From Devosia enhydra (lineage in GTDB: Bacteria; Pseudomonadota; Alphaproteobacteria; Rhizobiales; Devosiaceae), in assembly GCF_900119845.1 (NCBI RefSeq), contig NZ_FPKU01000003.1, positions 282,145 through 346,144 on the forward strand: a DNA stretch of 64,000 nucleotides, written 5' to 3'. The translations under genes were made by a program, and so were the position numbers. Below are positions 1 through 10,409 of the stretch, piece after piece. The notes below the pieces were generated by a model. That model was not told where the DNA came from and ran no database searches. It was given only the letters and a program-made list of their open reading frames with translations. The first letter of the stretch is position 1. Each line of letters begins with the position of its first letter.

Positions 1-510
1 ACCCTGTCGATCACCAGCATGGACCACAAGCTGTCGCGCCGGATGGAGCCGCGGGCCTCGAGCCCGGAAAAGCGGCTCGAAGCGGTGCGGCTGCTGGCCG
101 AGGCGGGGGTGCCGGTTTCGGTCAATGTCGCTCCGGTAGTGCCGGCGATCAACGACATGGAAATCGAGCGCATCCTCGATGCGGCGGCGGCCCAGGGCGC
201 GCAATGGGCCTCGATGATCCTTCTGCGCCTTCCCGGCGAGGTGCGCGACATCTTCCGCGAATGGCTGCTGCGGCATTATCCCGATCGGGTCAAGCATGTG
301 CTGGCGCTGGTGCGCGACACGCGCGGCGGGCGCGACAACGATCCGCGCTTCGGGTCGCGCATGACGGGCGAAGGCCCTTATGCGGTGCTGCTGCGGCAGC
401 GCTTCGATGCGGCGCGCAAGCGCTACGGGCTCATGCGCAAGCCCGTACCGCTGCGCACTGATCTCTTCAAGGCGCCCGAACCGGCGCGGGCACAGCTCGA
501 GCTGTTCTGA
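1..510 (+). CDS. PA0069-family radical SAM protein, C-terminal part
   Basis: The frame is open from base 1, so the gene begins upstream of the window and the ATG at 19 is internal. The visible 169 residues match the C-terminal half of the PA0069/Rv2578c group of radical SAM proteins, which carry a distant likeness to spore photoproduct lyase. The stretch with VNVAPVVPAIND, followed by LRLPGEV and the basic tail with DNDPRFGSRM, is typical of that group. The cysteine cluster for the iron-sulfur centre would lie in the missing part. The substrate of this family is unknown to me. It is followed after 73 bases by rnhB on the same strand. Confidence 0.8.
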   Translation, partial: TLSITSMDHKLSRRMEPRASSPEKRLEAVRLLAEAGVPVSVNVAPVVPAINDMEIERILDAAAAQGAQWASMILLRLPGEVRDIFREWLLRHYPDRVKHVLALVRDTRGGRDNDPRFGSRMTGEGPYAVLLRQRFDAARKRYGLMRKPVPLRTDLFKAPEPARAQLELF

Positions 511-583
511 GGCCCGACGGTCGCGGGCGGGGCCGTAACGCTCGGGCCTTGCCTCGGCCGCAAAGCCGAAGAATGCTCCGGCC

Positions 584-1258
584 ATGCCGAAACGCGATTC
601 GTCCCAGCCCCTCAGCGCTTCCCCTGCCCCGGATTTTTGCCGCGAGGCCGCGCTGATGGCGTCCGGCCGTCTCTGCGTTGCCGGGGTGGACGAGGCCGGG
701 CGAGGTCCGCTGGCGGGGCCTGTGGTGGTTTCGGCCGTGGTGCTCGACCCCGCGCGCATCCCCCAAGGGCTCGACGATTCCAAGAAGCTGACGGCGCAAA
801 AGCGCGAGGCGCTGCATGCGCAGATCATGGCAACGGCTCATGTGGCGGTGGTCATCGCGCCGCCCCAGGTGATCGCCCGCTACAATATTCGGGGCGCGAC
901 GCTCTGGGCCATGCGGCGGGCGGTGCTGGGGCTGGCGGTTGCGGCAGATTATGCGCTCATCGACGGGCGCGACGTGCCGCAGGGCCTGCCCTGCTTCTCG
1001 GAAGCCGTGATCGGGGGCGACGGGCTCAGCGTTTCGATCGCTGCCGCCTCGATCATCGCCAAGGTCACGCGCGACCGGATGTGCGCGATCATGGATTGCG
1101 ACGAGCCGGCCTTCGGCTTTTCGAGCCACAAGGGCTATTCGAGCCCGCAGCATCTTTCGGCGCTGGCAACGCACGGGCCGGGGCGCCACCATCGCATGGA
1201 TTTCGCCCCCTGCCTGGAAGCGGCGGCGGCGCGCCGCGAGGCCTTTACCCTTTCCTAA
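584..1258 (+). CDS. rnhB: ribonuclease HII
   Basis: Cytoplasmic endonuclease that cuts the RNA strand of RNA-DNA hybrids and removes ribonucleotides misincorporated into DNA. The 224-residue length is normal for bacterial RNase HII. The catalytic DEDD set is visible: Asp36 and Glu37 in VDEAGRGPL, Asp127 in ALIDG and Asp146 in GGDG. The DSKKL motif near residue 65 and the SHKGY motif further on also fit. The N-terminal 25 residues are variable, and a start at the internal ATG encoding MASGRL is possible. It lies just upstream of ccrM, a neighbourhood I recall from other alphaproteobacteria. Confidence 0.97.
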   Translation: MPKRDSSQPLSASPAPDFCREAALMASGRLCVAGVDEAGRGPLAGPVVVSAVVLDPARIPQGLDDSKKLTAQKREALHAQIMATAHVAVVIAPPQVIARYNIRGATLWAMRRAVLGLAVAADYALIDGRDVPQGLPCFSEAVIGGDGLSVSIAAASIIAKVTRDRMCAIMDCDEPAFGFSSHKGYSSPQHLSALATHGPGRHHRMDFAPCLEAAAARREAFTLS

Positions 1259-1267
1259 CCCTAACGC

Positions 1268-2473
<1,206 letters not shown>

Positions 2474-2511
2474 CCCCGTTCGCCTGAAGACCTCCAAGCA
2501 TCAGGCAATTG

Positions 2512-2546
2512 CGCCGCCGGCCCACGGGCCGGCGGCGATTTTGTTT
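2512..2546 (+). terminator. Rho-independent terminator of ccrM
   Basis: A perfect 12-bp GC stem (2512-2523 with 2526-2537) with a two-base turn is followed by ATTTTGTTT. It lies 38 bases after the ccrM stop and just before the converging mutY end. Confidence 0.85.
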
Positions 2547-2555
2547 GATCGCCGC

Positions 2556-3620
2556 TCAGAGGCCGGCGCTGGCGAGCACCTTGCGGAAGAGGCTGGGCAA
2601 GGCTTCGTCGTCGAGCCCCTCCGGCGCGGCCCACCAGCCTTCGGCGAGATCGGCGGGGACGGGCGCCTCTGCCGTCCACACCGAGAGTTCGAGCCGGAAA
2701 TGGGTGAAGACATGGGTGATGGGCATGAGCGCGCGCCAATCGGCTGCAAAGGGGAAGACGACGGGCAGAGCCTCGTCCGTCCAGGGCGTGGTGGGGGTTT
2801 CGGCCATGCGGGCGAGCAGGCCCTTTTCCGGCCGGCGGCGCAGATAGATGTCGCCATCGCGATCACGGATGACGAAGGCGTGGCCGAAACGCACCGGCCG
2901 CTCGGGCTTTGCCGCCTTGACCGGATAGACCAGCGGGTCGGCGCGGGTGCCGAGGCAGCCCGGCTGAAGCGGGCAGAGCATGCAGAGCGCCGAGCGCGGG
3001 GCGCAGATGGTGGCGCCCAGATCCATCATCGCCTGCGCGAAATCGCCGGCGCGCTGGGGCACCTGCTCCTGAAGGTAGGCGCGGAGCCCCTCCTTGGCCT
3101 CGCGCACGGGCACGGGCAGAGCGAGATAGCGGGCCAGCACGCGCTCGACATTGCCATCGAGCACCGCCACCTCCTCGTCTCCCGTGATGGCGGCAATCGC
3201 TGCGGCGGTATAGGCGCCGATGCCGGGCAGCGCGAGCAATTCGGCCGAGCGGGTAGGAAAAACCCCACCATGGCGCTCGACCACGGCGCGGGCGCAGGCA
3301 TGCAGATTGCGCGCCCGGGCGTAATAGCCGAGCCCGGCCCATTCCACGAGCACCCTGTCGAGCGGGGCGGCAGCGAGATCGGCGACGCTGGGCCAGAGCG
3401 CGGTGAAGCGCGCGTAATAGCTTCTGACGGCCGCGATGGTGGTCTGCTGCAGCATGACTTCGGAGAGCCAGATGCGATAGGGATCAGGCGCGATGCCACG
3501 CGCGCGGTCCGCCGGCGGCACCCGCCAGGGCAGGTCGCGGGCGTTGCGATCGTACCATTGGAGGACGGCAGCGGCGTCGAGCGGAGCGGCATCGATTTGG
3601 CGGGCGGGGGATTTCGGCAT
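2556..3620 (-). CDS. mutY: A/G-specific adenine glycosylase MutY
   Basis: Base-excision repair glycosylase that removes adenine mispaired with 8-oxoguanine or guanine. Residues counted from the ATG at 3620 give a 354-residue protein of normal length. Visible features are the catalytic Glu54 in LSEVMLQQT, the helix-hairpin-helix LPGIGAYTA near 131-139, the catalytic Asp155 in VLDGNVER, and a [4Fe-4S] cluster motif of Cys206, Cys213, Cys216 and Cys222. The C-terminal NUDIX-like domain starts near residue 240. The open frame runs further upstream, but that part is antisense to the divergent DUF721 gene and is not expected to be coding. It faces away from the DUF721-dsbA-smc group. Confidence 0.95.
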   Translation of the reverse strand: MPKSPARQIDAAPLDAAAVLQWYDRNARDLPWRVPPADRARGIAPDPYRIWLSEVMLQQTTIAAVRSYYARFTALWPSVADLAAAPLDRVLVEWAGLGYYARARNLHACARAVVERHGGVFPTRSAELLALPGIGAYTAAAIAAITGDEEVAVLDGNVERVLARYLALPVPVREAKEGLRAYLQEQVPQRAGDFAQAMMDLGATICAPRSALCMLCPLQPGCLGTRADPLVYPVKAAKPERPVRFGHAFVIRDRDGDIYLRRRPEKGLLARMAETPTTPWTDEALPVVFPFAADWRALMPITHVFTHFRLELSVWTAEAPVPADLAEGWWAAPEGLDDEALPSLFRKVLASAGL

Positions 3621-3670
3621 AGAGTTCCGGGATGTGCGCCGCAGAGCCGGCGGAAGACAAGGACACCTAC

Positions 3671-4195
3671 ATGGCCCCAAAGAAGACGGCGGACAAGCGG
3701 CGCAACCGCGTGGTGCCGCTGGCCGAGGCCATAACCGGCATGCTCGACCCGGTACTGAAAAAGCGCGGCTTTGCCAGCCGCGACCTTCTCGCCCACTGGG
3801 CGAGCATGGCTCCTGCCCCCTATGACCGCGTGGCCATGCCGGACCGGCTGGCCTGGCCGCGCAGCGACAAGGGGCAAGGGGCGGGCAAAGGAAGCCATGA
3901 GGGCGCAACGCTCTATCTGCGCTGCATGGCCGGCCACCAGCTGGCACTGGCCCATGAGGGCGAGCGCATCGCCTCGGCCATCAACCGCTATTATGGCTAT
4001 CTGCTCGTGGGGCAGGTGCGGCTGTCGGCGACGCCGATGAGCGAGCCGCCCCGCCCGCCCGCGCCGAGGCCCGCTGTTGCGCCCGAAGCCCTGCAGCGGG
4101 TTGAGCAGCGCCTTGCGGGGGTGGAGGATGAGGGGCTGCGCGAGGCGCTCAGGCTTCTGGGCGCGGGCGTGGTGCGGCAAGGGGCGCGTAGTTGA
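3671..4195 (+). CDS. DUF721 (DciA-like) protein
   Basis: A 174-residue basic protein with a DUF721 fold, the family that includes DciA, the replicative helicase partner in bacteria lacking DnaC. Its N-terminus is rich in Lys and Arg (MAPKKTADKRRNR), followed by the helix LAEAITGMLDPVLKKRGF and a conserved TLYLRC strand. The C-terminal third is proline rich and probably disordered. I chose ATG 3671 because AAGGA lies eight bases upstream; an in-frame ATG at 3632 lacks a ribosome site. It precedes a DsbA-like gene and smc, an order I recall from related genomes. A DciA-like helicase role is inference. Confidence 0.8.
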   Translation: MAPKKTADKRRNRVVPLAEAITGMLDPVLKKRGFASRDLLAHWASMAPAPYDRVAMPDRLAWPRSDKGQGAGKGSHEGATLYLRCMAGHQLALAHEGERIASAINRYYGYLLVGQVRLSATPMSEPPRPPAPRPAVAPEALQRVEQRLAGVEDEGLREALRLLGAGVVRQGARS

Positions 4196-4326
4196 ACGCT
4201 CTCTTCTTATGAACGCTCTGTTCGTGATCGTTCACTGCGCTTTGATGGTTCAGCGCGATCTTGCCCCCTTGCCGCCGAAATGGGCGCGTGTAGTGTGCGC
4301 GCAAATTGAACAAGGAGCCCCACCCC

Positions 4327-5139
4327 GTGAGCATCAATCGCCGTGACCTGCTCGTTTCGACAGCCGCGACCGTCCTTTTCGGCGTGATGGCCGGTGGTGT
4401 CCACGCCGCCGAAGGGGATGTCTTCGACATCAACCAGCTGATGCAGGTGGCCCTGCCCGACCATGTGATGGGCGCCGAGACGGCTCCGGTGACGGTGATA
4501 GAATACGCATCGCCCACCTGCCCGCACTGCGCCACCTTCCACAACACGGTCTATCCGACGTTCAAGGAGCGCTATATCGACACCGGCAAGGTGAAGTTCA
4601 TCGTGCGCCCCTTCTCGCGCAACGTGCTCGACACGGCGGTGTTCATGCTGGCCGAGGCGGCCGGGCCCGAGATGTACCACACCGTGCTCGAATCCTATTT
4701 CGCCACGCAGGCGGCCTGGATGTCGTCGGATCGGCCGCGCGACGCGCTGCTCGCCCAGGCCATGCAGCTCGGCTTCACCGAGGAGAGCTTCGACGCCGCC
4801 TTGACGAATCAGGAGCTGGCCACCGGTATCGACACCATGCGCAACCAGGCGCTGGAGGAGTTCCGCCTCGAGGGCACCCCCACCTTCTACATCAATGGCA
4901 AGCAGCTGACCGGGGACAAGACGATTGACCAGCTTGCCGCCGAGATCGACCCGCTGCTGCCCCCCGAAAGCGCCGCGCCCGCAGCGCCTGCGACTCCGGC
5001 CAACAGCACGCCTGCAACTCCGGCCAACACCACGGCGCCTGCTGCGGTTCCGGCCAACAGCCCTGCCCCGGCCGCTCCGGCAAACACCATGTCTCCGGCC
5101 GCTCCGGCCAATGCCATGGCGCCGGCCAACAGCCAGTAA
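4327..5139 (+). CDS. periplasmic DsbA-family thiol-disulfide protein
   Basis: Secreted thioredoxin-fold protein of the DsbA type. The GTG at 4327 follows AAGGAG by nine bases, so it is preferred over an in-frame TTG at 4306 that would bury the ribosome site. The N-terminus has a twin arginine (NRRDLLV), a hydrophobic core and an HAA cleavage zone near residue 27, which suggests Tat or Sec export. The active site is CPHC at 65-68, and a TPTF segment holds the usual cis-proline. After the fold, the last 45 residues are a low-complexity tail of repeated PAN and PA units. It sits directly before smc. The substrate cannot be told from sequence. Confidence 0.9.
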   Translation: MSINRRDLLVSTAATVLFGVMAGGVHAAEGDVFDINQLMQVALPDHVMGAETAPVTVIEYASPTCPHCATFHNTVYPTFKERYIDTGKVKFIVRPFSRNVLDTAVFMLAEAAGPEMYHTVLESYFATQAAWMSSDRPRDALLAQAMQLGFTEESFDAALTNQELATGIDTMRNQALEEFRLEGTPTFYINGKQLTGDKTIDQLAAEIDPLLPPESAAPAAPATPANSTPATPANTTAPAAVPANSPAPAAPANTMSPAAPANAMAPANSQ

Positions 5140-5175
5140 GCCCAGAATCATCTCTACACTGCCAGGAGGCGCGTG

Positions 5176-8100
5176 ATGAAGTTCACGCGCCTTTCGCTTA
5201 CCGGCTTCAAATCCTTCTGCGACACCACCGAGCTTCATCTGGAAGCCGGGCTCTCCGGCGTTGTCGGGCCCAATGGCTGCGGCAAATCCAATCTCGTGGA
5301 AGCGCTGCGCTGGGTGATGGGCGAAAGCTCATACAAGGCGATGCGCGCCTCGGGGATGGATGAGGTCATCTTCTCGGGCTCGGGCAACCGGCCGGGGCGG
5401 AATTCGGCCGAAGTGACGCTCGTGCTCGACAATTCCGACCGCACCGCGCCCGCCCCTCTCAATTCCGCCGACGTGCTCGAAGTCACCCGCCGCATCGAGC
5501 GCGAGGCGGGCTCGGTCTATCGCATCAATGGCCGCGAGGTGCGCGCCCGCGACGTGCAGTTGCTGTTCGCCGATGCGTCGACCGGGGCCCATTCCCCGGC
5601 GCTGGTGCGGCAGGGCCAGATCGGCGAGCTGATCGCCGCAAAGCCGACGCAGAGGCGAGCCCTGCTCGAAGAGGCCGCCGGGATTTCGGGCCTGCATTCG
5701 CGCCGGCACGAGGCGGAACTGCGGCTGCGGGCGGCCGAACAAAATCTGCTGCGCGTCGACGACGTCATCGCCCAGATCGAACAGCAGCTTGAAACGCTGA
5801 GGCGCCAGGCGCGACTCGCAGTGCGCTATCGCGCCCTGTCGGGCGATATCCGCAAGGCCGAGGCGGCGCTTTTCCATGTGCGCTGGGTGAAGGCGCGAGT
5901 GGCCGAAAAAGAGGCCGAGGCCGAGCAGGGCCGGCTGACCCGCCAGCTTGCCGACGCCACCCATCTCGAGCTCGAGGCGCAGAAGGTGCTGTTTCTCGCC
6001 CGGCAGGCGGTGCAGCCCCGGCGCGAGGCCGAAGTGGCTGCCGCAGCGACGAGGCAGCGCCTCGTGATCCTCATCGAGCAGGCCGAAGCCGAGCGCAAGC
6101 GTGAAGCCGGCCGGCTGGCCGAGCTGCAAAGACGGCTGGAGCAGGCCGAGGCCGACAGAAACCGCGAGACCGAACTGGTTACCGAAAGCGCCGAGGCTCT
6201 CGCTCGCTACGCCAGCGAAAAGGCCGCCCTCATCGCCCAGCGCGATGGGGCGATCGGTGCGCTGGCGGAGGCCCAGGTGGCAAGCGCTTCGGCGGCAAGG
6301 GCCGTCGCAGAGGCCGAGGCGGCGGCGCGGGAGGCGAGCGAGGCGCTGGCGGCGATTCGCGCGCGACGGGGACAGGCGGCGCAGGCGCTGGCCGAGGCCG
6401 AGGCCCGGCAGGGCCGGCTTGCGCGCGAAGCCAAGGCGGCCGGCGAGGCGTTGGCGGACATCGAAAGACGCATCGCCGCCGATGACGGGGTGGCCGCGCG
6501 GCAGGCGGCTCTCGATGCGGCGCGGCAGGCAGCAGAAGCTGCCGAGGCCGAAGCGATCCGGGCAGAAGAGGCGGCGCGGCTTGCCCAGCAGCGCGTCGAC
6601 AGGGCGCGTCCGCCGCTGCAAAAGCTTGATACGGCGCTCAAGGGTCTTGAAACCGAGCGGACGACGCTCGAGCGAATTCTCAAGGCGGCAGCCGGCGGTG
6701 GGAAATGGGCCGGTATCGCCGAGACCCTCACGGTTATGCCCGGCCACGAGCAGGCGCTGGGCGCCGCGCTCGGGGACGATCTCGACAAGCCCGCCGATCC
6801 GAGGGCGCCGATCCATTGGGGCGAGGCCGGACCAGCCGAGGGCGACCCTGCCCTTCCCGATGGAGCGACACCGCTTTCGCTGGTGGTGACCGGGGCGGAT
6901 GCCCTGAGGCGCCGGCTCGACCAGATCGGGCTCGTGGACGAGGCGGCGGCCGAGCGCCTCGCACCCCTGCTGCGCCCGGGCCAGATGCTGGTGACGAAAG
7001 CCGGCGCGACCTGGCGCTGGGACGGGTTGCGCGCCGCAGCCAATGCGCCGAGCGCCGCCGCGCAAAGGCTGGCGCAGCGCAACCGGCTTGCCGATCTCGA
7101 TGCCGAGATCACCACGATGTGGCGCGATCGGGTTGCCGCCGCCGAGACGGCATCAGCCGCCGCCGCAGAGCTCTCGATCGCACGGGAGGCTGAGACACGG
7201 CTGCGCGAAAGCTGGCGGCGGGCGCAGAAGGCCATCGCTGCGGCGCAGGCCGATCTCGATTCGGCGCAGAAGGCGACGGGGACGCTCGCGACGCGCCGGG
7301 GTACGCTCGCCGAGGCGGCCCGGCAGCTGGCGGCTGCGGTTCTTGACGCCGAAGGCGCGGTGGCGGCGGCGCGGGCAGGTGTCGAAGCCCCCGAAGCGGA
7401 AGAGCAGGCCGCGCAGGCGGTTGCGGCGGCCGATGCCGTCGTGCGCAGCCGGAAACTGGAAGCGGAGCAGGAAAGGCTGGTTCTGGCCGCCCTCGAGACG
7501 GAAGCGCGACTGCGCGAGGGACGGATCGGCCAGATCGGTGAGGAAAGCGCAGCGTGGGAAAAACGCCGCGTCGCCGCCGCCAACCATGCCGCCGAACTGG
7601 CCGAGCGGCATCGCGGCCTGGAGCAGGAACTGGAAGCAGCGCGGGCCGCTCCCGATCTGCATGACGAACGGCAGTCGGGCCTCGATGCCGAATTGCGCGA
7701 CGCAGAGACGGCGTGGCGCGTGGCGGGCGACGCGCTTGCCGAGGCCGAAACGCGGTTCACCGAGGCCGACAAGGCCCAGCGCCTCGCCGCCGACGCCCTG
7801 TCGGGCACGCGCGAGCAGCTGGGGCGTCTCGATGAGCGAATCGCCGGTCTTTCAGCCCAGCGCCAGCAGATCGAGCGGCTCGTGCACGAAACGCTCGGCA
7901 TCCAGGCCAGCCGGACTGCCGAGGTGGCCGGCATCCGGCCTCAGGATGCCTTGCCGGGAGAAACCGATACCGAGCGGCGCATAGAGCGGCTCAAAGCCGA
8001 GCGCGAGCGGCTGGGCGGGGTCAATCTCGCCGCCGAGCGCGAAAGCGAGGAGGTGCGGGAAAAACTCGACCAGATGGTGACCGACCGCGACGACCTCATC

Positions 8101-8637
8101 GCCGCCATCGCGACGCTCAGATCCGGCATCCAGAGCCTCAATCGCGAGGGGCGGGCCCGGCTGTCGGAGGCCTTCGACAGGGTCAATGCGTATTTCCGGG
8201 AACTTTTCACCACGCTGTTCGGCGGAGGCACGGCCGAATTGCGCTTCGTGGAAAGCGACGATCCGCTCGAGGCGGGGCTCGAAATCTTCGCGCGTCCGCC
8301 GGGCAAAAAGCCCTCGACCATGACGCTGCTTTCGGGTGGGGAACAGGCGCTGACGGCGTTAAGCCTGATCTTTGCCGTCTTCCTCACCAACCCCGCCCCG
8401 ATCTGCGTGCTCGATGAGGTGGATGCGCCGCTCGACGACGCCAATGTCGAGCGCTTCTGCACGCTGCTCGATTCGATGCGCAAACGCACCGAGACGCGGT
8501 TTCTGGTCATCACCCACAACCCCATCACCATGAGCCGGGTCGACCGCCTCTATGGCGTGACCATGGCCGAGCGGGGCGTGAGCCAGCTGGTTTCGGTCGA
8601 TCTGCGGCAGGCCGAGGCCTTCACCGACAGGGCCTAG
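5176..8637 (+). CDS. smc: chromosome partition protein SMC
   Basis: ATPase of the structural maintenance of chromosomes family, which works with ScpA and ScpB to organise and segregate DNA. The 1153 residues show the canonical layout: head with Walker A GPNGCGKSN at 31-39, long Glu/Ala/Arg-rich coiled coils, a central hinge near residues 500-640, and the C-terminal head with signature LSGGEQALTALS near 1050 and Walker B CVLDEVDAPLDD near 1076. The ATG at 5176 follows AGGAGG by six bases and is preferred over the GTG three bases earlier. The hinge is short and poor in the glycine motifs of Bacillus SMC, which I believe is usual in alphaproteobacteria. Confidence 0.97.
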   Translation: MKFTRLSLTGFKSFCDTTELHLEAGLSGVVGPNGCGKSNLVEALRWVMGESSYKAMRASGMDEVIFSGSGNRPGRNSAEVTLVLDNSDRTAPAPLNSADVLEVTRRIEREAGSVYRINGREVRARDVQLLFADASTGAHSPALVRQGQIGELIAAKPTQRRALLEEAAGISGLHSRRHEAELRLRAAEQNLLRVDDVIAQIEQQLETLRRQARLAVRYRALSGDIRKAEAALFHVRWVKARVAEKEAEAEQGRLTRQLADATHLELEAQKVLFLARQAVQPRREAEVAAAATRQRLVILIEQAEAERKREAGRLAELQRRLEQAEADRNRETELVTESAEALARYASEKAALIAQRDGAIGALAEAQVASASAARAVAEAEAAAREASEALAAIRARRGQAAQALAEAEARQGRLAREAKAAGEALADIERRIAADDGVAARQAALDAARQAAEAAEAEAIRAEEAARLAQQRVDRARPPLQKLDTALKGLETERTTLERILKAAAGGGKWAGIAETLTVMPGHEQALGAALGDDLDKPADPRAPIHWGEAGPAEGDPALPDGATPLSLVVTGADALRRRLDQIGLVDEAAAERLAPLLRPGQMLVTKAGATWRWDGLRAAANAPSAAAQRLAQRNRLADLDAEITTMWRDRVAAAETASAAAAELSIAREAETRLRESWRRAQKAIAAAQADLDSAQKATGTLATRRGTLAEAARQLAAAVLDAEGAVAAARAGVEAPEAEEQAAQAVAAADAVVRSRKLEAEQERLVLAALETEARLREGRIGQIGEESAAWEKRRVAAANHAAELAERHRGLEQELEAARAAPDLHDERQSGLDAELRDAETAWRVAGDALAEAETRFTEADKAQRLAADALSGTREQLGRLDERIAGLSAQRQQIERLVHETLGIQASRTAEVAGIRPQDALPGETDTERRIERLKAERERLGGVNLAAERESEEVREKLDQMVTDRDDLIAAIATLRSGIQSLNREGRARLSEAFDRVNAYFRELFTTLFGGGTAELRFVESDDPLEAGLEIFARPPGKKPSTMTLLSGGEQALTALSLIFAVFLTNPAPICVLDEVDAPLDDANVERFCTLLDSMRKRTETRFLVITHNPITMSRVDRLYGVTMAERGVSQLVSVDLRQAEAFTDRA

Positions 8638-8750
8638 GGGCACCCGCTGCGGCGAGAGGCGGGGGAATCGCGGGGCGGACAAGGTGCCGCAGGGGGCATG
8701 ACAAGTATAAATTGCAGGAATTCCAAAGGCTTGCACACTATTGGCGCTGC

Positions 8751-8779
8751 TTGACACTCCGGGGTGCCGTCACTATGTT
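8751..8779 (+). promoter_or_regulatory. sigma-70 type promoter of the F0 ATP synthase operon
   Basis: TTGACA at 8751-8756 and TATGTT at 8774-8779 are separated by 17 bases, close to the ideal sigma-70 arrangement. It lies 60 bases upstream of atpI in an otherwise empty 200-base gap. Confidence 0.8.
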
Positions 8780-8838
8780 GCGCGCCAACTGGACGGGGGC
8801 CTTTTTTCAAGGCAGCGTCGGCCTGAGCGAGGATCGCG

Positions 8839-9231
8839 ATGACACCGCCGCGAGACGAGAACGGGACGGCGCCTCGTGACGTGAAGCGCGACGCCGGGGT
8901 GACCCGGGATCTCGCGGCACGCATCGCGGCGGCCAAGCGTGGGCAAATGGGCCCGGCCGAGGCCGATGGCCGGTCTTCGGGCCAGATGTCCGCGCTGGGA
9001 CGAGGCTTCCGCATCGGTTCGGAATTCGCCGCGGCGATCCTGGTCGGTGCGGCACTGGGGTACCTGCTCGATCTGTGGCTGGGTACGCAGCCGTGGATCA
9101 TGCTGGTGATGCTGCTGTTTGGCTTCGCCGCCGGTATTCTCAACGTCACCCGCGCGGTGGCGGAAATGAACAAGGCGGCCCAGCCGCAGGACGGCGCCGA
9201 TCTCGGTCGGCCCAATGACGAACAGCGATAG
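8839..9231 (+). CDS. atpI: F0F1 ATP synthase assembly protein AtpI
   Basis: Small inner-membrane protein that helps assemble the c-ring of ATP synthase and may take part in ion handling. It has a hydrophilic N-terminal half of about 55 residues and two membrane segments, near 63-80 and 85-105, separated by a short turn with LWLGTQPW. This matches the AtpI/gene 1 family that heads F0 operons. It is first in the operon and ends 21 bases before atpB. Confidence 0.9.
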   Translation: MTPPRDENGTAPRDVKRDAGVTRDLAARIAAAKRGQMGPAEADGRSSGQMSALGRGFRIGSEFAAAILVGAALGYLLDLWLGTQPWIMLVMLLFGFAAGILNVTRAVAEMNKAAQPQDGADLGRPNDEQR

Positions 9232-9252
9232 ACACCCCCGGGGGTTGAGAAC

Positions 9253-10008
9253 TTGGCCGATCCGAACGTAGTCGACCCGATCCACCAGTTTGCCATCTAC
9301 GATCTCGTATCGTTTGGCGAAGGTGGCCCTGCCCTCACCAATTCGGCGCTGTTCATGGCGCTGACCGTGGCTGCCATCGGCGGCTACCTGCTCTGGTCGA
9401 CCGCGCCGCGCAGCATCGTGCCGGGCCGCGCCCAGGTGCTCTCGGAGATGCTCTACGAATTCGTGGCCAACATGGTGCGCGGATCGGCGGGCAAGGAAGG
9501 GATGAAGTTCTTCCCCTTCATCTTCTCGCTCTTCATGTTCGTTCTGGTCGCCAACCTCTTCGGCATGGTGCCCTATTTCTTCACCGTCACCAGCCACATC
9601 ATCGTCACCTTCGCGCTTGCCGCGCTCGTGATGGCCGTGGTCATCGGCTACGGTTTCTTCCGCCACGGACCGAAATTCCTCAAGCTCTTCGTGCCCGCCG
9701 GCGTGCCCTTCCCGATCCTCTTCATCGTCGTGCCGATCGAGGTCATCTCGTTCCTCTCGCGCCCGGTGAGCCTGTCGGTCCGACTGTTCGGCAACATGCT
9801 GGCCGGCCACATCACCCTCAAGGTGTTCGCCGGCTTCGTGGTGACGCTCGGTTCGCTCGGCTTTTTCGGCGTGCTCGGCGCGATCCTGCCGCTGCTGATG
9901 GCGGTTGCCATCACGGTGCTCGAACTCATGGTGTCGGTTGTTCAGGCCTATGTGTTCGCGGTGCTTGCGTCCATGTACATCAACGACGCGATCCACCCCT
10001 CGCACTGA
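9253..10008 (+). CDS. atpB: F0 ATP synthase subunit a
   Basis: Membrane subunit that forms the proton half-channels next to the c-ring. The 251-residue protein has the hydrophobic profile of subunit a. The essential arginine is in [12 protein letters not shown] at about residue 177, and the C-terminal [15 protein letters not shown] is typical. The reading frame has no suitable ATG; a TTG at 9253 gives the family N-terminus with VDPIHQF a few residues in, so TTG is taken as the start. The ribosome site there is weak. It lies between atpI and atpE. Confidence 0.95.
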   Translation: MADPNVVDPIHQFAIYDLVSFGEGGPALTNSALFMALTVAAIGGYLLWSTAPRSIVPGRAQVLSEMLYEFVANMVRGSAGKEGMKFFPFIFSLFMFVLVANLFGMVPYFFTVTSHIIVTFALAALVMAVVIGYGFFRHGPKFLKLFVPAGVPFPILFIVVPIEVISFLSRPVSLSVRLFGNMLAGHITLKVFAGFVVTLGSLGFFGVLGAILPLLMAVAITVLELMVSVVQAYVFAVLASMYINDAIHPSH

Positions 10009-10081
10009 TCCCCCAATTCCGGCGCAAACGGATGGTCCGGCGCCGCGTAGACTTCGTCCTACTCCTCGAAAGGAAAACATG

Positions 10082-10309
10082 ATGGAAGCTGAAGCCGCAA
10101 AGTTCCTGGGTGCTGGCATTGCCTGTTTCGGTATGGCCGGCGCCGCTATCGGCGTGAGCAACATCTTCGGCAGCTTCCTGTCGGGCGCCCTGCGCAACCC
10201 GGCCGCCGCTGCTGGCCAGACCGGCAACCTGATCTTCGGCTTCGCCGTGACCGAAGCCCTGGGCATCTTCTCGTTCCTCGTCGCGCTCCTGCTGCTGTTC
10301 GCGGTGTGA
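10082..10309 (+). CDS. atpE: F0 ATP synthase subunit c
   Basis: Proteolipid that forms the rotating c-ring. The 75-residue hairpin has two membrane helices joined by a polar loop with ALRNP. The proton-carrying carboxylate is Glu58 in [17 protein letters not shown] precedes two adjacent ATG codons at 10079 and 10082. The second is chosen because the spacing is better and gives the family start MEAEAAK. The longer open frame upstream is an overlap with atpB in another frame. Confidence 0.96.
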   Translation: MEAEAAKFLGAGIACFGMAGAAIGVSNIFGSFLSGALRNPAAAAGQTGNLIFGFAVTEALGIFSFLVALLLLFAV

Positions 10310-10409
10310 TCCGATAGGACGAAGCCTGACGGCCGGCTGCGCCCGCGGGCGCGCCGGCAGTTTCCTGTCCGGCTGACACCGGATGTGCTGATGCGGAGCA
10401 GTTAAGCCG

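Noticed and set aside
3621-3947. N-terminal extension of mutY
   Set aside because: It overlaps the divergent DUF721 gene, and the MutY family start fits 3620.
4194-4234. LexA-like arrangement (GAACGCTCT twice, then GTTC repeats)
   Set aside because: Alphaproteobacterial LexA sites need GTTC-N7-GTTC; here the GTTC copies are six bases apart.
5329-7065. 578-codon open frame antisense to smc
   Set aside because: Long antisense frames are expected opposite GC-rich coiled-coil genes; the composition is Arg/Gly/Leu rich with no family motif.
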